DNA of 64,000 nucleotides from positions 120,833-184,832 of the forward strand of contig NZ_JAAIKB010000011.1 of NCBI RefSeq assembly GCF_011040385.1, read 5' to 3'. Below the pieces are notes generated by a model. The model searched no databases and was not told the origin of the DNA. It saw nothing but the letters and a program-made list of their open reading frames with translations. The translations under genes were made by a program, and so were the position numbers. Every line of letters begins with the position of its first letter. The stretch's first letter is position 1. The DNA is from Falsiroseomonas algicola (lineage in GTDB: Bacteria > Pseudomonadota > Alphaproteobacteria > Acetobacterales > Acetobacteraceae). Of the stretch, positions 47,187 to 55,880 are shown piece after piece.

Positions 47187-48215
47187 ATGGCGCAGGGTGC
47201 GGTGCCCATGTCCGATCGCGACCTGACCTCCTCCGCCTCGGCTTCGCAGGAGCGTCCCGCCACCCGCGCGGAACGTGGCGTCTTCGTGCCCTTCACCGCG
47301 CCCATGCTGTGGGGGGCGCGCATCCGCCGCATCCCCGGCACGCCGCCCGAATTGCTGCTGCCCAGCCTCTCCGGCCGCGGCACCTATGTGCTGGACTGGC
47401 GCTCCGCCGTCGCCGCCTGCTCGCCGACGCTGCATGACCGCCAGCTCTGGGCGCGCCTCTCCCTCCTCCAGCACCCCACCCCCGCCGGCGTGCGCGGCGT
47501 GGTGCGCAAGGTGGCGCTGATGGGCCATGCCGGCCGCCCCGCCCAGGCCGCGGCGGAAGCGGCGCTGGAGGAACAGCGCGCCTCCGCTGCCCGGGTGAAG
47601 GCCGCCCTGCAGGCCCGCCTCGCCACCCCGCCCGATGCGGCCCACGCGGCGCTGCTTGGCGGGCTGGCGGAAGCGCTGGCCGATACCGGCGTCGCCCCCG
47701 GCGCCCCCGGCCCCCATATCCGCCAGGTGGCGGCGCTGGAGGCCTTCTGCGCCGACCTTTCCACCTGGACCCGCCGCATCCCGCCACCCTCCGGCCAGAA
47801 TGCCGCCCTCGTGGTGCTGGCCGCCGCCCGCTATTCCCTGGCTGCCATCCGCGCCTGCCAGGCCGCCCTCTGGCCTCCGCTGGAGGATCTGGCCGGCCTG
47901 CTGGCGCGCGGGCCCGCCGGTCTGCGCCTGATGGCCGAACTGGCGGAGCGGCCGGACTGGCTGCTGGATGGCTGGCCGCCCATCGTCGCCCTCTGGACCT
48001 CCGCCGCCATCCAGGAACGCAGCGCGCTGGCGGCGGAGGTCGCGGCCATCTTCCCCGTCCCCGCCCAGGAAGCCGATCGCTGGCCGGGGGGCGCGCTGGA
48101 CTGGGACACGGTGCTGCGCGGCCGCCGCCTGCTGGCCGCGCTCCCCGTCCTCGCCGGCACGCGGCTCGTGGAAGTGGCCGCCCGCAACGAAGGCCTCCGG
48201 GCGATGACGGCATGA
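47187..48215 (+). CDS. Unrecognised protein, first gene of a coupled pair
   Basis: 342 residues, mostly Ala/Leu/Arg-rich helices, no signal peptide, no clear membrane helix. The most distinctive segment is FVPFTAPMLWGARIRRIPGTPPELLLPSLSGRGTYVLDWRSAVAACSPTLHDRQLWARLSLL in parts near residues 34-95; the rest is helical with a Trp-rich part (ERPDWLLDGWPPIVALW). No catalytic motif seen. An in-frame ATG at 47208 is an alternative start. The next gene overlaps its stop by 4 nt, so the two products probably work together. No function can be given. Confidence 0.7.
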   Translation: MAQGAVPMSDRDLTSSASASQERPATRAERGVFVPFTAPMLWGARIRRIPGTPPELLLPSLSGRGTYVLDWRSAVAACSPTLHDRQLWARLSLLQHPTPAGVRGVVRKVALMGHAGRPAQAAAEAALEEQRASAARVKAALQARLATPPDAAHAALLGGLAEALADTGVAPGAPGPHIRQVAALEAFCADLSTWTRRIPPPSGQNAALVVLAAARYSLAAIRACQAALWPPLEDLAGLLARGPAGLRLMAELAERPDWLLDGWPPIVALWTSAAIQERSALAAEVAAIFPVPAQEADRWPGGALDWDTVLRGRRLLAALPVLAGTRLVEVAARNEGLRAMTA

Positions 48216-49426
48216 CCGAGCCCGGTGCCCAGGCCAAGGGCCTCCGTGCCGCGCTGGTGGAAGCGCCGGACCATGCGCTCGGCCGCGTCGTCGCCATGCT
48301 CGATTCGCTGCGCGACCGCAGCGAGGTCGATATCCTGCTGGACGGCATCCGCCCCAGGCTGCGCCGCCTGCGCCCGCAGCGGCCCGTGCGCCTGTCCCGC
48401 CTGCTCTGCCTGCCGCTGGAAGGCGTGCTGGCGAACCCGGCGACCTGGAAGCAGTCGCCCCTTCTCGTGCCGCGCCACGCCATCCGCCCCATCGCCGCCG
48501 CCGTCGCCGTGGCGCTGGGCGACCTGGCGGCGGAGCTGGATGTGCTCGCCGCCGGCGGCACCCTGTCGGATGAGGCGCTGGTCCAGGCGCTGGGCGACCG
48601 GCTCTGGCCCGCCGCCGGCCGGGCCACCCTGCCGCCGCTGCCCCAGGGATGGCTGGAAGCGGGGCTGCCCGCCGAATCGGCCGCGCCCATGCTGGCGCTC
48701 TGCACCGCCATCTGGCGCCACGCGCCGGGCCTCTGGGCCGCCGCCTATCCGCCATCCCGCGAAGGCGCTGGCGAGGCGCAGATCCGCGCCGCCCTCGCGC
48801 CGCTCGCCATGGAAGGCCGCGCCGCGCTGCTGGGCGGGCTTGCGCTGCTGCTCAGGGACTCGCTGCAACCCGGCGTGGCCGTCAGCGTCGCCGCCAGCCT
48901 GATGCCCGCCGTGCAGCGGACGGCGGAGGAGGAACTGGTCGCGGCGCTGACGCGCGATGGCGGCCTGGTCACCAATGCCACCAGCCCCGGGGAGATGGCC
49001 AGCGCCGCCCAGCGCCTGGTGCTGCGGCTGGACGGGCTGGAAGCCAGTGCCAGCGTCGCGTCGCGGGAAGGCCGGCGCAACCTGGCCGCCGCGCTTCGTC
49101 GCGATGTCGGCGGCGCCTGCTACACCCTCTACGCCCAGGCCCTTGCCGACGGCCTGCTGGCGGAAGCCGAACGCCTGGCCGCCGGCCCGCCCGCCGGGGA
49201 TGCGGAGGTGGTGGCGCTGGAACGCATGGCGCGGGATTTGCGGCGGCTGGAACTCGCCGGCCGCCGCTTCGGCGCCGAGGCGTCCTTCGACCGCATGCTG
49301 GGCAGCACCGTCGCGCGTCTTCTGCCCGTCGCCGCCCGGCGCGGCGGCCTGACGCGCGTGGAGGTGGCGCGCCTGGTGGAGATGCTGGCCGGCCCGCAGG
49401 CCGCCCTGCCGCTGCTGGAGGAGTAG
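48212..49426 (+). CDS. Unrecognised helical protein, second gene of a coupled pair
   Basis: 404 residues, almost wholly predicted helix, rich in Ala, Leu and Arg. Segments that may help identify relatives are VRLSRLLCLPLEGVLANP (residues about 58-75), RHAIRPIAAAVAVALGDL, RRDVGGACYTLYAQALADGL and SFDRMLGSTVARLLPVAARR. No signal peptide, P-loop or metal motif. It begins inside the previous stop (ATGA) and ends 10 nt from a convergent thioesterase. It could be part of a cytoplasmic complex with its neighbour; function unknown. Confidence 0.7.
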   Translation: MTEPGAQAKGLRAALVEAPDHALGRVVAMLDSLRDRSEVDILLDGIRPRLRRLRPQRPVRLSRLLCLPLEGVLANPATWKQSPLLVPRHAIRPIAAAVAVALGDLAAELDVLAAGGTLSDEALVQALGDRLWPAAGRATLPPLPQGWLEAGLPAESAAPMLALCTAIWRHAPGLWAAAYPPSREGAGEAQIRAALAPLAMEGRAALLGGLALLLRDSLQPGVAVSVAASLMPAVQRTAEEELVAALTRDGGLVTNATSPGEMASAAQRLVLRLDGLEASASVASREGRRNLAAALRRDVGGACYTLYAQALADGLLAEAERLAAGPPAGDAEVVALERMARDLRRLELAGRRFGAEASFDRMLGSTVARLLPVAARRGGLTRVEVARLVEMLAGPQAALPLLEE

Positions 49427-49435
49427 CCTTCCCCT

Positions 49436-49903
49436 TCAGCCGCGATCCGGCGCGTTGGCCGGCTGGCCCTCATGCGTCTCGCTGCCCGCCCGCCAGCGAT
49501 GGGTGGAGGAGCCGAAGGCCACCAGCTTGCCCTCCGCGTCGAAGACCTCCGTGCGGACAAAGAAGATGTTCCGCCCGCGCGTCGCGACCTTGGCTTCTGC
49601 CACCAGCCGCCCGCCCTTCACCTGGCCGGTGAACTTGCAGTCGAGGTCGAGCGTCACGGCCTTGCGGACATTGCCCGGCACGCTGCACCACAGCCCCGAA
49701 TAGCCCGCGGCCTGGTCGATCATCGACAGCACGAGCCCGCCATGGATGATGCCAGACCGGTTCCGGTGCTGGTCACCCGCCTCGCAGACCAGTCGCGCAT
49801 GGCCATCGGCCCAGTGCTCCAGGCGAAGCCCCAGCAGGTCGTGGTAGGGCGCGCCCTTCTCATCGAGGTCGAGGGCGGCGGGGGAGGGGGTCTGTGCGTT
49901 CAT
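49436..49903 (-). CDS. PaaI-type hotdog-fold thioesterase
   Basis: 155 residues. The hotdog helix carries NRSGIIHGGLVLSMIDQAAGYSG, where the HGG motif and Asp define PaaI-like acyl-CoA thioesterases. Later strands read TLDLDCKFTGQVKGGRLVAEAKVATRGRNIFFVRTEV. The ATG at 49903 was chosen because the upstream extension is basic and not conserved. Substrate unknown. Confidence 0.9.
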   Translation of the reverse strand: MNAQTPSPAALDLDEKGAPYHDLLGLRLEHWADGHARLVCEAGDQHRNRSGIIHGGLVLSMIDQAAGYSGLWCSVPGNVRKAVTLDLDCKFTGQVKGGRLVAEAKVATRGRNIFFVRTEVFDAEGKLVAFGSSTHRWRAGSETHEGQPANAPDRG

Positions 49904-49972
49904 GCGCCCCCCGTGCCGCCCCGCGCGGCGGCGGTCAAGCCGTGCCATGATGCGGGTCGGAGGATCGCACGC

Positions 49973-50233
49973 ATGACCGTACCGGACAGGGTGGAGATCG
50001 ACGCGGCGGGCGATGCCGTGCTGTCGGCCGACCAGGCCGCTTCCCTGCTCGGCGTGGCGCTGCCCGCCTTCCTGGCCGACCTCCGCGCCGGGATCGTCTA
50101 TTCCGTGGTGGAGCGGGGCGAGGGCGCGGATGCCGGCACGCTCCGCCTCACGCTTCGCCGCCGCGGCGCCGAACGCCGCCTGGTGGTGGAAGCCGCGACG
50201 GGGCGGGTGATCGGCGCGGAGCCAGGGGGATGA
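49973..50233 (+). CDS. DUF6522-like small protein
   Basis: 86 residues: RVEIDAAGDAVLSADQAASLLGVALPAFLADLRAGIVYSVVERGEGADAGTLRLTLRRRGAERRLVVEAATG. The order of a short acidic strand, a helix-turn segment, then CEx-like and RxTxxxxxRxxRLxV strands fits DUF6522 proteins. GGTCGGAGGATCG precedes the ATG. It overlaps the DUF4258 gene by 4 nt and starts a three-gene chain. Confidence 0.7.
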   Translation: MTVPDRVEIDAAGDAVLSADQAASLLGVALPAFLADLRAGIVYSVVERGEGADAGTLRLTLRRRGAERRLVVEAATGRVIGAEPGG

Positions 50234-50472
50234 TCCGCCTCAGCATTCATGCCGAGCAACGCCTGCGCGAGCGGGGTATTCCGCTGGCCTGGATCGAGGT
50301 GACGATCACCGAGCCCGACCGCACATCGCCTGACGCGTCCGACCCCACGCTGTTGCACGCCTTCCGCGCCATCGACGCGGCGGGCGGGCGCGTGCTGAAG
50401 GTTGTCCATCGCGTGCGGGGTGGTGATATCCTGGTGGTGACGGCCCATCTCGATCGAGGAGCCAGCCGATGA
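50230..50472 (+). CDS. DUF4258 domain-containing protein
   Basis: 80 residues. HAEQRLRERGIPLAWIEVTI, followed by PDRTSPD, GRVLKVVHRV and ILVVTAHLDR, is the DUF4258 pattern, a small fold related to RelE/BrnT-type toxins. It overlaps DUF6522 upstream and the DUF2283 gene downstream by 4 nt each. DUF4258-DUF2283 pairs are widespread and have been suggested to be toxin-antitoxin-like; nothing here proves toxicity. Confidence 0.85.
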   Translation: MIRLSIHAEQRLRERGIPLAWIEVTITEPDRTSPDASDPTLLHAFRAIDAAGGRVLKVVHRVRGGDILVVTAHLDRGASR

Positions 50473-50681
50473 TGCGCACCAGCTACGACCCCGAGGCCGA
50501 TGCCTTCTACGCCCGCTTCGCACCCGACACTGTCGCGATCGAGGCGACGGAGGAAGTGGCCCCTGGCGTGATGATCGACTTCGACGCGCAGGGAGACGTC
50601 GTCGGTGTCGAGGTCCTGCACGTCCGCACCCGCGGCCAGGGCGCGCTGCCGTCCACGGAACCCCGCGCCGCGGCTGAATAG
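50469..50681 (+). CDS. DUF2283 domain-containing protein
   Basis: 70 residues: the YDPEADAFYARFA opening, then GVMIDFDAQGDVVGVEVLHV, the standard DUF2283 pattern. A second ATG at 50472 is also possible. Partner of the upstream DUF4258 gene. Its stop touches the convergent motA stop with no gap. Confidence 0.88.
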   Translation: MMRTSYDPEADAFYARFAPDTVAIEATEEVAPGVMIDFDAQGDVVGVEVLHVRTRGQGALPSTEPRAAAE

Positions 50682-51548
50682 CTACGCGATCTGCAAATTC
50701 TGCAGCGCTTCCTCCAGCTCCTGGAAGCTCGGCATGGAATGGCTCGGTGCCGTCTTGCGCCCGGCCTCCACCGCCACCTGCGGCGCATTGCCATGCAGAT
50801 GGGCCACCAGCACCGCACGGATCACCTCGTAGAACATGCAGTCCTCCGAGATCACGCCGTTCAGCCGCGTCGCCATCGGCCCCATCACGCCATAGGCCAG
50901 CAGGATGCCGAGGAAGGTGCCGACCAGCGCGCCGCCGATCATGCCGCCCAGCACCGCGGGTGGGCTGTCGATCGAGGCCATGGTCTTGATGACGCCGAGC
51001 ACGGCGGCGACGATGCCGAGCGCCGGCAGCGCATCCGCCGTGTTCTGGAAGACATGCGCGACATGCAGCTCCTCCTCCCGGATCTTCTTCAGCTCCTTCG
51101 CCATGATGTCCTCGATCTGGTGGGGATCGTCGGCGTTCATGCCCACCATGCGGAGGTAGTCGCAGATCATCGTCACGGCGACCTTGTCGGCCATGATCTT
51201 CGGGAATTTCTGGAAGGCCGGGCTTTCCGCCGGCTTCTCGATATGCGGCTCCAGCGCCATCGCGCCCTTCTGCTGCGCCAGCCGCACGAACCAGTAGAGC
51301 ATGGACAGCAGGTCCACATAGTCATGCTTGTGGAAGCGTTCGCCCTTGATGATCTTGCCGAAGCCGCCGAGCGTGTGCTTCACGCCATGCATGCTGTTGC
51401 CCATGACGAGCGCGCCGATCGCGGCGCCGCCGATCATCATCATCTCATAGGGCAGAGACTTCAGGATGATGCCGAACTTGCCGCCGGCAATGGTGTAGCC
51501 GCCGAACACCATCGCCAGCAGGAAGACGAGGCCACCGATCGTCGTCAT
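50682..51548 (-). CDS. motA: Flagellar motor stator protein MotA
   Basis: 288 residues with four membrane helices. It shows the MotA signature VFQNTADALPALGIVAAVLGVIKTMASIDSPPAVLGGMIGGALVGTFLGILLAYG in the last two helices, and the long cytoplasmic loop with charged residues that touch FliG. It forms the proton-conducting stator with MotB, whose stop overlaps its start by 4 nt. Confidence 0.96.
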   Translation of the reverse strand: MTTIGGLVFLLAMVFGGYTIAGGKFGIILKSLPYEMMMIGGAAIGALVMGNSMHGVKHTLGGFGKIIKGERFHKHDYVDLLSMLYWFVRLAQQKGAMALEPHIEKPAESPAFQKFPKIMADKVAVTMICDYLRMVGMNADDPHQIEDIMAKELKKIREEELHVAHVFQNTADALPALGIVAAVLGVIKTMASIDSPPAVLGGMIGGALVGTFLGILLAYGVMGPMATRLNGVISEDCMFYEVIRAVLVAHLHGNAPQVAVEAGRKTAPSHSMPSFQELEEALQNLQIA

Positions 51549-52585
51549 TGGGTCACGATCACCGGTTCGTTCTGCCGCAGCAGGGTGATGGAGACGCGGC
51601 GGTTCGCCGCCGCGTTGGGATTGTCCGGCAGCAGCAGGTCGCGCTCCGCATTGCCGGTCACGCTGCGGATCCGCGCCTCGGGCAGCCCCGCCTCCGACAG
51701 CAGCCGCCGCGTCACATTGGCCCGGTCCGCGGAGAGGTCCCAGTTCGACCGCTCCGTGCCGCCGCGGAAGGGCGTGGCATCGGTATGGCCCGCGATGGCG
51801 ATCGGGTTGGGCAGCCGGTTCGCCACCTGCGCGACGCGCGCCAGCAGCACCCGCGCGCGCTCATTGGGGGCGGCACCGCCCAGCGCGAACATCGGCGTGC
51901 GTTCCGCATCCACCAGCTGGATGCGCAGGCCCTGCGGCGTCTGTTCCACCATCAGCTGCTGGCCGAGCTCCGCCAGCGCGGGGTCCTGCGCCACCATCTG
52001 GCGGATCTCCTCCGCCGCGCGTTCGAAGGCTTCCCGCTCACGCCGCGCCGCTTCCGCGCGCAGCGCCGCATCGCTCAGCGCGCGCGCATCGCTCTCCGTG
52101 CCCTCGCCGAGGCGGCGCGGATCGGCGTCGCCGGCTTCCGCATCGGCGCGGGCCTGGCGCACGCGGCGCGGCGTCGCGTCCTCGTCATCCCCATCGGGGC
52201 CTTCGCGCATCGGCGTCGGCCGCGCGACCTGCTCCGACTCATCCTCCACATCCACGTCGGACAGCACCGGCACGCGGCCGCGCTGCGCCGTGACGGCGCC
52301 GGCATCCTGCGCCATGGGCATGCTCTCATGCGGCGTGCGGCCGCCGAAGGGCTGGCCCGACCCGGTCTGCTGCGCGCCCATGACGTTGGTGGGGGAGAAG
52401 TAGTCGGCCAGGCCCCTCCGCTGCTCCTCCGTCGTCGCGTTCAGCAGCCACATCAGCAGGAAGAAGGCCATCATCGCCGTGACGAAATCGGCATAGGCGA
52501 CCTTCCAGGCACCGCCATGGTGCCCGTGGCCGCCTTCCTCGATCCGCTTGATGACGATCGTGCCGCCACCCTTGCCCTTCGCCAT
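51545..52585 (-). CDS. motB: Flagellar motor stator protein MotB
   Basis: 346 residues. A short His/Gly-rich N-terminus (GGHGHHGGAWK) leads to the single membrane helix VAYADFVTAMMAFFLLMWLLN with the essential proton-binding Asp. A plug region and a long acidic/Arg-rich linker (about 85-190) follow. The C-terminal OmpA-like peptidoglycan-binding domain includes IAGHTDATPFRGGTERSNWDLSADRANVTRRLL. Co-transcribed with motA by a 4-nt overlap. No other flagellar genes in the window. Confidence 0.96.
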   Translation of the reverse strand: MAKGKGGGTIVIKRIEEGGHGHHGGAWKVAYADFVTAMMAFFLLMWLLNATTEEQRRGLADYFSPTNVMGAQQTGSGQPFGGRTPHESMPMAQDAGAVTAQRGRVPVLSDVDVEDESEQVARPTPMREGPDGDDEDATPRRVRQARADAEAGDADPRRLGEGTESDARALSDAALRAEAARREREAFERAAEEIRQMVAQDPALAELGQQLMVEQTPQGLRIQLVDAERTPMFALGGAAPNERARVLLARVAQVANRLPNPIAIAGHTDATPFRGGTERSNWDLSADRANVTRRLLSEAGLPEARIRSVTGNAERDLLLPDNPNAAANRRVSITLLRQNEPVIVTQ

Positions 52586-52633
52586 GCCCGTCCAGGATAT
52601 TCCCGTTCGGGGACAGCGTTACGGCAATGGCGG

Positions 52634-54043
52634 TTAAGGGCGCACTAAGCGGCGGTTCGGCTCGAACCGCCACGGGCTCGCCCCATCCTCGTTGGGGTCC
52701 AGCGCCAGGCGATGTTCCAGCGGCGGGAAGGCGCGGCTGCGGCATTCCGCGCGTTCGCAGAGCCGGCAGGACAGCCCGATGCCGACCGCGGCGGCGCCGA
52801 GGTCGATGCCATCGGCATAGACCACCTCCTGCGCGCGACCAATGTCACAGCCCATCGCCACCACATGCACCGGCGCGGGCTCCCCCCAATGCGTCGTCGG
52901 GCTGGCGATGGCGCGGGCGAAGGTCAGGAAGGTGGCGCCATCCGGCAGCTGCGCCACCTGCACCCGCGTCATCGCCGGCGTGGCGAAGGCCTGGTGCACG
53001 ATCCATTTCGGGCAGGAACCGCCGAAGCGCGCGAAGGGGAAGCCGGCCGCCGAGAATCGCTTGTCCACGTTTCCCGCGGGATCGACGCGCAGGAAGAAGA
53101 AGGGCACGCCCCGCGCATCCGGCCGCTGCAGCGTCGAAAGCCGGTGCGCCGCCTGTTCGAAGGACACGCCGAACCGCGCCGCCAGCGCCTCCACCTCATG
53201 CCGCAATTCCTGCGCGGCCTCGAGGAAGGGCAGGTAGGGCATCAGCAGCGCCGCCGCCGCATAGTTCAGCAGGCCGAGCCGGATCAGCGAGGCCGCTTCC
53301 TGGCTCGATGGCTCGGCGGGCGCGACGACGGATTCGACGACATCCCTTGCCTCCAACAGCATCAGCTGAAACGCCATCTGGAAGCCGCGGCTCTCCCGCG
53401 GCAGCGCCTCCGAGAGGTCGAGCCGCCGCGACGCCGGGTCGTAGCGCCGCAGGCTGGTCCCGAGCGGCCCCACATGCACCGTCAGCCCATGCGTGCGCCG
53501 CAGCCGCTCCGCGATGGCGTGGTTCATCTCGGCGGGCGCGGCGCGCAGCTCGCCACCGATCTGTTCGGCGATGCTCTCCAGCTGATGGAAATGGTTGGCG
53601 CGGTCATGGAAGAAGTCCCGCGCCTCCTCCGTCGGCAGCAGGATGCGCCGCCCCGTCGGCAGCGCGATGCCCGACGCATCCTCCCGCGCCACGCGCCAGG
53701 CGCGGTACAGCGCCAGCATGGCGCGCGCGGCGTTCGGCGCGCTGGCGGCCAGTGTCGCGATCTCGCCTTCCGGCAGCTCCTCCATGCCCAGCAGCGGATC
53801 GGACAGCACCTCCCTGAGCCCCGCCTCCATCTGCCGTTCGCGCGATCCCGAGAGGGAAGGGAGGTCCACCGCCAGCGTCTCGCCGAGCTTGATGAGCAGG
53901 CTGGCCGTGACGGCGCGCTGGTCGTGCTCGATCAGGTTCAGGTAGCTGGCGGAGATGCCGAGCCGCACGGCCAGCGCCTGCTGCGTCAGCCCCTTTTCCA
54001 TCCGCAGCCGCCGGATGGTGCGGCCGATCATCGGCCGGGCCAT
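52634..54043 (-). CDS. XRE-type regulator of the short-chain fatty acid (ScfR/RamB) family
   Basis: 469 residues. The N-terminal XRE helix-turn-helix is RLRMEKGLTQQALAVRLGISASYLNLIEHDQRAVTASLLIKL (about 12-55). The middle is an IrrE/ImmA-like domain in which the HExxH metal site is absent (GFQMAFQLMLLEARD). The C-terminal cysteine cluster with CDIGRA...CRLCERAEC is typical of this family. RamB/ScfR proteins control isocitrate lyase and propionate or acetate genes; here it is divergent from aceA across 157 bp. Confidence 0.93.
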   Translation of the reverse strand: MARPMIGRTIRRLRMEKGLTQQALAVRLGISASYLNLIEHDQRAVTASLLIKLGETLAVDLPSLSGSRERQMEAGLREVLSDPLLGMEELPEGEIATLAASAPNAARAMLALYRAWRVAREDASGIALPTGRRILLPTEEARDFFHDRANHFHQLESIAEQIGGELRAAPAEMNHAIAERLRRTHGLTVHVGPLGTSLRRYDPASRRLDLSEALPRESRGFQMAFQLMLLEARDVVESVVAPAEPSSQEAASLIRLGLLNYAAAALLMPYLPFLEAAQELRHEVEALAARFGVSFEQAAHRLSTLQRPDARGVPFFFLRVDPAGNVDKRFSAAGFPFARFGGSCPKWIVHQAFATPAMTRVQVAQLPDGATFLTFARAIASPTTHWGEPAPVHVVAMGCDIGRAQEVVYADGIDLGAAAVGIGLSCRLCERAECRSRAFPPLEHRLALDPNEDGASPWRFEPNRRLVRP

Positions 54044-54150
54044 TCTGTGGATCCTTTACAGATTTTCGGCCCCGGACGGTGAAGCCGGCCACGTGCTTGC
54101 CGCGGAGACCCCAGGATTCCCCCTGCAATCCGCCCGCGCAAGGTGAATTA

Positions 54151-54156
54151 TTGACA
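54151..54156 (+). promoter_or_regulatory. Possible -35 box in the aceA control region
   Basis: TTGACA lies 45 nt before the aceA ATG in the ScfR/aceA divergent region, preceded by GAATTA. No good -10 is found at 16-18 nt. Nearby TGCAATCC and GCGCAAGG (54124-54142) could belong to a regulator site. A similar AATAATTGACG is at 55827-55837. Confidence 0.35.
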
Positions 54157-54200
54157 GGCGCCGCGACGAGAGCGGCGGGTCAACAGGAAGGTCACCCGGC

Positions 54201-55508
54201 ATGCGTCCCACCCCCTCCCCGGTCCTCGCCCCCGATGGCGGCTTCGGCCAGGGCGCCCCCCAGCCCGGCCGCTTCGACGGCATCCGGCGCGACTACACGC
54301 TGGCCGATGTCGCGAAGCTCGCCGGCAGTTTCCGCGTGCAGCACACGCTGGCCGATCGCGGCGCGCGCCGCCTCTGGCAGCTGCTGCGGGACGAGCCCTT
54401 CGTGAACACGCTCGGCGCCATGACGGGCATGCAGGCGGTGCAGCAGGTGAAGGCGGGGCTGAAGGCCATCTACCTCTCCGGCTGGCAGGTGGCGGCGGAT
54501 GCCAACAGCGCGGGGCAGATGTACCCCGACCAGTCGCTCTATCCCGTGGACAGCGTCCCCGCCGTGATCCGCCGCATCAACAACGCGCTGCGCCGCTGCG
54601 ACCAGATCGCGGTGCAGGAAGGGAAGGGCGATGCGACGGACTACATGGCCCCGATCATCGCCGATGCCGAAGCCGGCTTCGGCGGCGCGCTCAATGCCTA
54701 TGAACTGATGCGCGCGATGATCGAGGCCGGCGCCGCGGGCGTGCATTTCGAGGACCAGCTGGCGTCGGAGAAGAAGTGTGGGCATCTCGGCGGCAAGGTG
54801 CTGGTGCCGATCAGCCAGCACATCCGCACGCTGAACGCCGCGCGCCTCGCCGCCGATGTGGAAGGCGTGCCGACCGTCCTGCTCTGCCGGACGGACGCCG
54901 AGAGCGCGCAGCTCCTGACCAGCGACATCGATGAACGCGACCATCCCTTCATCGAGCGGGAGCGCACGCCGGAGGGCTTCCACCGCATCAGGAAGGGCGT
55001 CGGCAAGGCCTACGCCATCGCCCGCGGCCTGGCCTATGCCCCCTATGCCGACCTGCTGTGGTGGGAGACCTCCGACCCCGACCTGCAGGATGCGCGCGAC
55101 TTCGCGGAGGCGATCCACCGCGACTTCCCCGGCAAGATGCTGGCCTACAACTGCTCACCCTCCTTCAACTGGCAGCGCAAGATGGGCGTCGATGCCGCTG
55201 GTCGCTTCCAGCGGGAGATCGCGGCCATGGGCTACCGCTTCCAGTTCGTGACGCTCGCCGGCTTCCACAGCCTGAACCTCTCCATGTTCAACCTGGCGCG
55301 CGGCTATGCGGAGCGCGGCATGGGCGCCTACAGCGAATTGCAGCAGGCGGAGTTCGCGGCGGAGGCCGAGGGCTTCACCGCCATCCGCCACCAGCGTGAA
55401 GTCGGCGTCGGCTACTTCGACGCCGTCGCCACCGCCGCCAGCGGCGGCACCGCCAGCACCACGGCGCTCGCGACCTCCACCGAGGCCGCGCAGTTCCACC
55501 ACGCCTGA
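54201..55508 (+). CDS. aceA: Isocitrate lyase
   Basis: 435 residues. It cleaves isocitrate into glyoxylate and succinate, letting the cell grow on acetate or fatty acids. The catalytic signature is [17 protein letters not shown] (KKCGH around residue 192-196). Other matches are [28 protein letters not shown] and [20 protein letters not shown] precedes the ATG. Expression is probably controlled by the divergent ScfR-type regulator. Malate synthase is not in the window. Confidence 0.97.
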   Translation: MRPTPSPVLAPDGGFGQGAPQPGRFDGIRRDYTLADVAKLAGSFRVQHTLADRGARRLWQLLRDEPFVNTLGAMTGMQAVQQVKAGLKAIYLSGWQVAADANSAGQMYPDQSLYPVDSVPAVIRRINNALRRCDQIAVQEGKGDATDYMAPIIADAEAGFGGALNAYELMRAMIEAGAAGVHFEDQLASEKKCGHLGGKVLVPISQHIRTLNAARLAADVEGVPTVLLCRTDAESAQLLTSDIDERDHPFIERERTPEGFHRIRKGVGKAYAIARGLAYAPYADLLWWETSDPDLQDARDFAEAIHRDFPGKMLAYNCSPSFNWQRKMGVDAAGRFQREIAAMGYRFQFVTLAGFHSLNLSMFNLARGYAERGMGAYSELQQAEFAAEAEGFTAIRHQREVGVGYFDAVATAASGGTASTTALATSTEAAQFHHA

Positions 55509-55537
55509 CCCCAACGCCTGCACGAAGGAGCGACACG

Positions 55538-55765
55538 ATGAACGACGAGTTTCATGACGACGGCCTCGTCCACTCCCATGGCTGGGCGCGGGAGGCGCCG
55601 CCCCCGGTCGGCGAACTGCTCCGCCAGGACCGGCATTTCGGCCGCGTCCACGCGCCCGACATCGCCGCCGCCATGGCGGTGAAGCAGGACAGCGACCATG
55701 ATGATGGCCTGGTCCACGGCCATGGCTGGGCCTGCGGCGAACGCGGCCGCATGGCGCAGGCCTGA
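55538..55765 (+). CDS. Small His/Asp-rich protein with an internal duplication
   Basis: 75 residues. The motif HDDGLVHSHGWA near the start (residues 6-17) recurs near the end as HDDGLVHGHGWA (about 54-65), separated by about 36 residues. AAGGAG is seven bases before the ATG, and the gene is 29 nt after aceA, so it should be translated from the aceA transcript. Each copy has three His and two Asp in 12 residues, suggesting metal binding. No family recognised. Confidence 0.75.
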   Translation: MNDEFHDDGLVHSHGWAREAPPPVGELLRQDRHFGRVHAPDIAAAMAVKQDSDHDDGLVHGHGWACGERGRMAQA

Positions 55766-55880
55766 CCCGCGTCGCACGCCGAGGGAAATCCGTGCCGACC
55801 GGCTTCAAACCTTCCGGTCGGCAGGGAATAATTGACGAAACCCGTGCACGGAATCACGGGAGCCTTCGGAGTGCGTCCTG

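Noticed and set aside
47178..48755. Long minus-strand frames opposite the unknown gene pair
   Set aside because: Pro/Arg-rich composition is typical of antisense frames in this DNA. The ATGA overlap of the plus-strand pair supports the plus strand.
49973..50681. A proven toxin-antitoxin system
   Set aside because: Gene size and overlap are suggestive, but the sequence alone does not show toxicity, so only the domain names are given.
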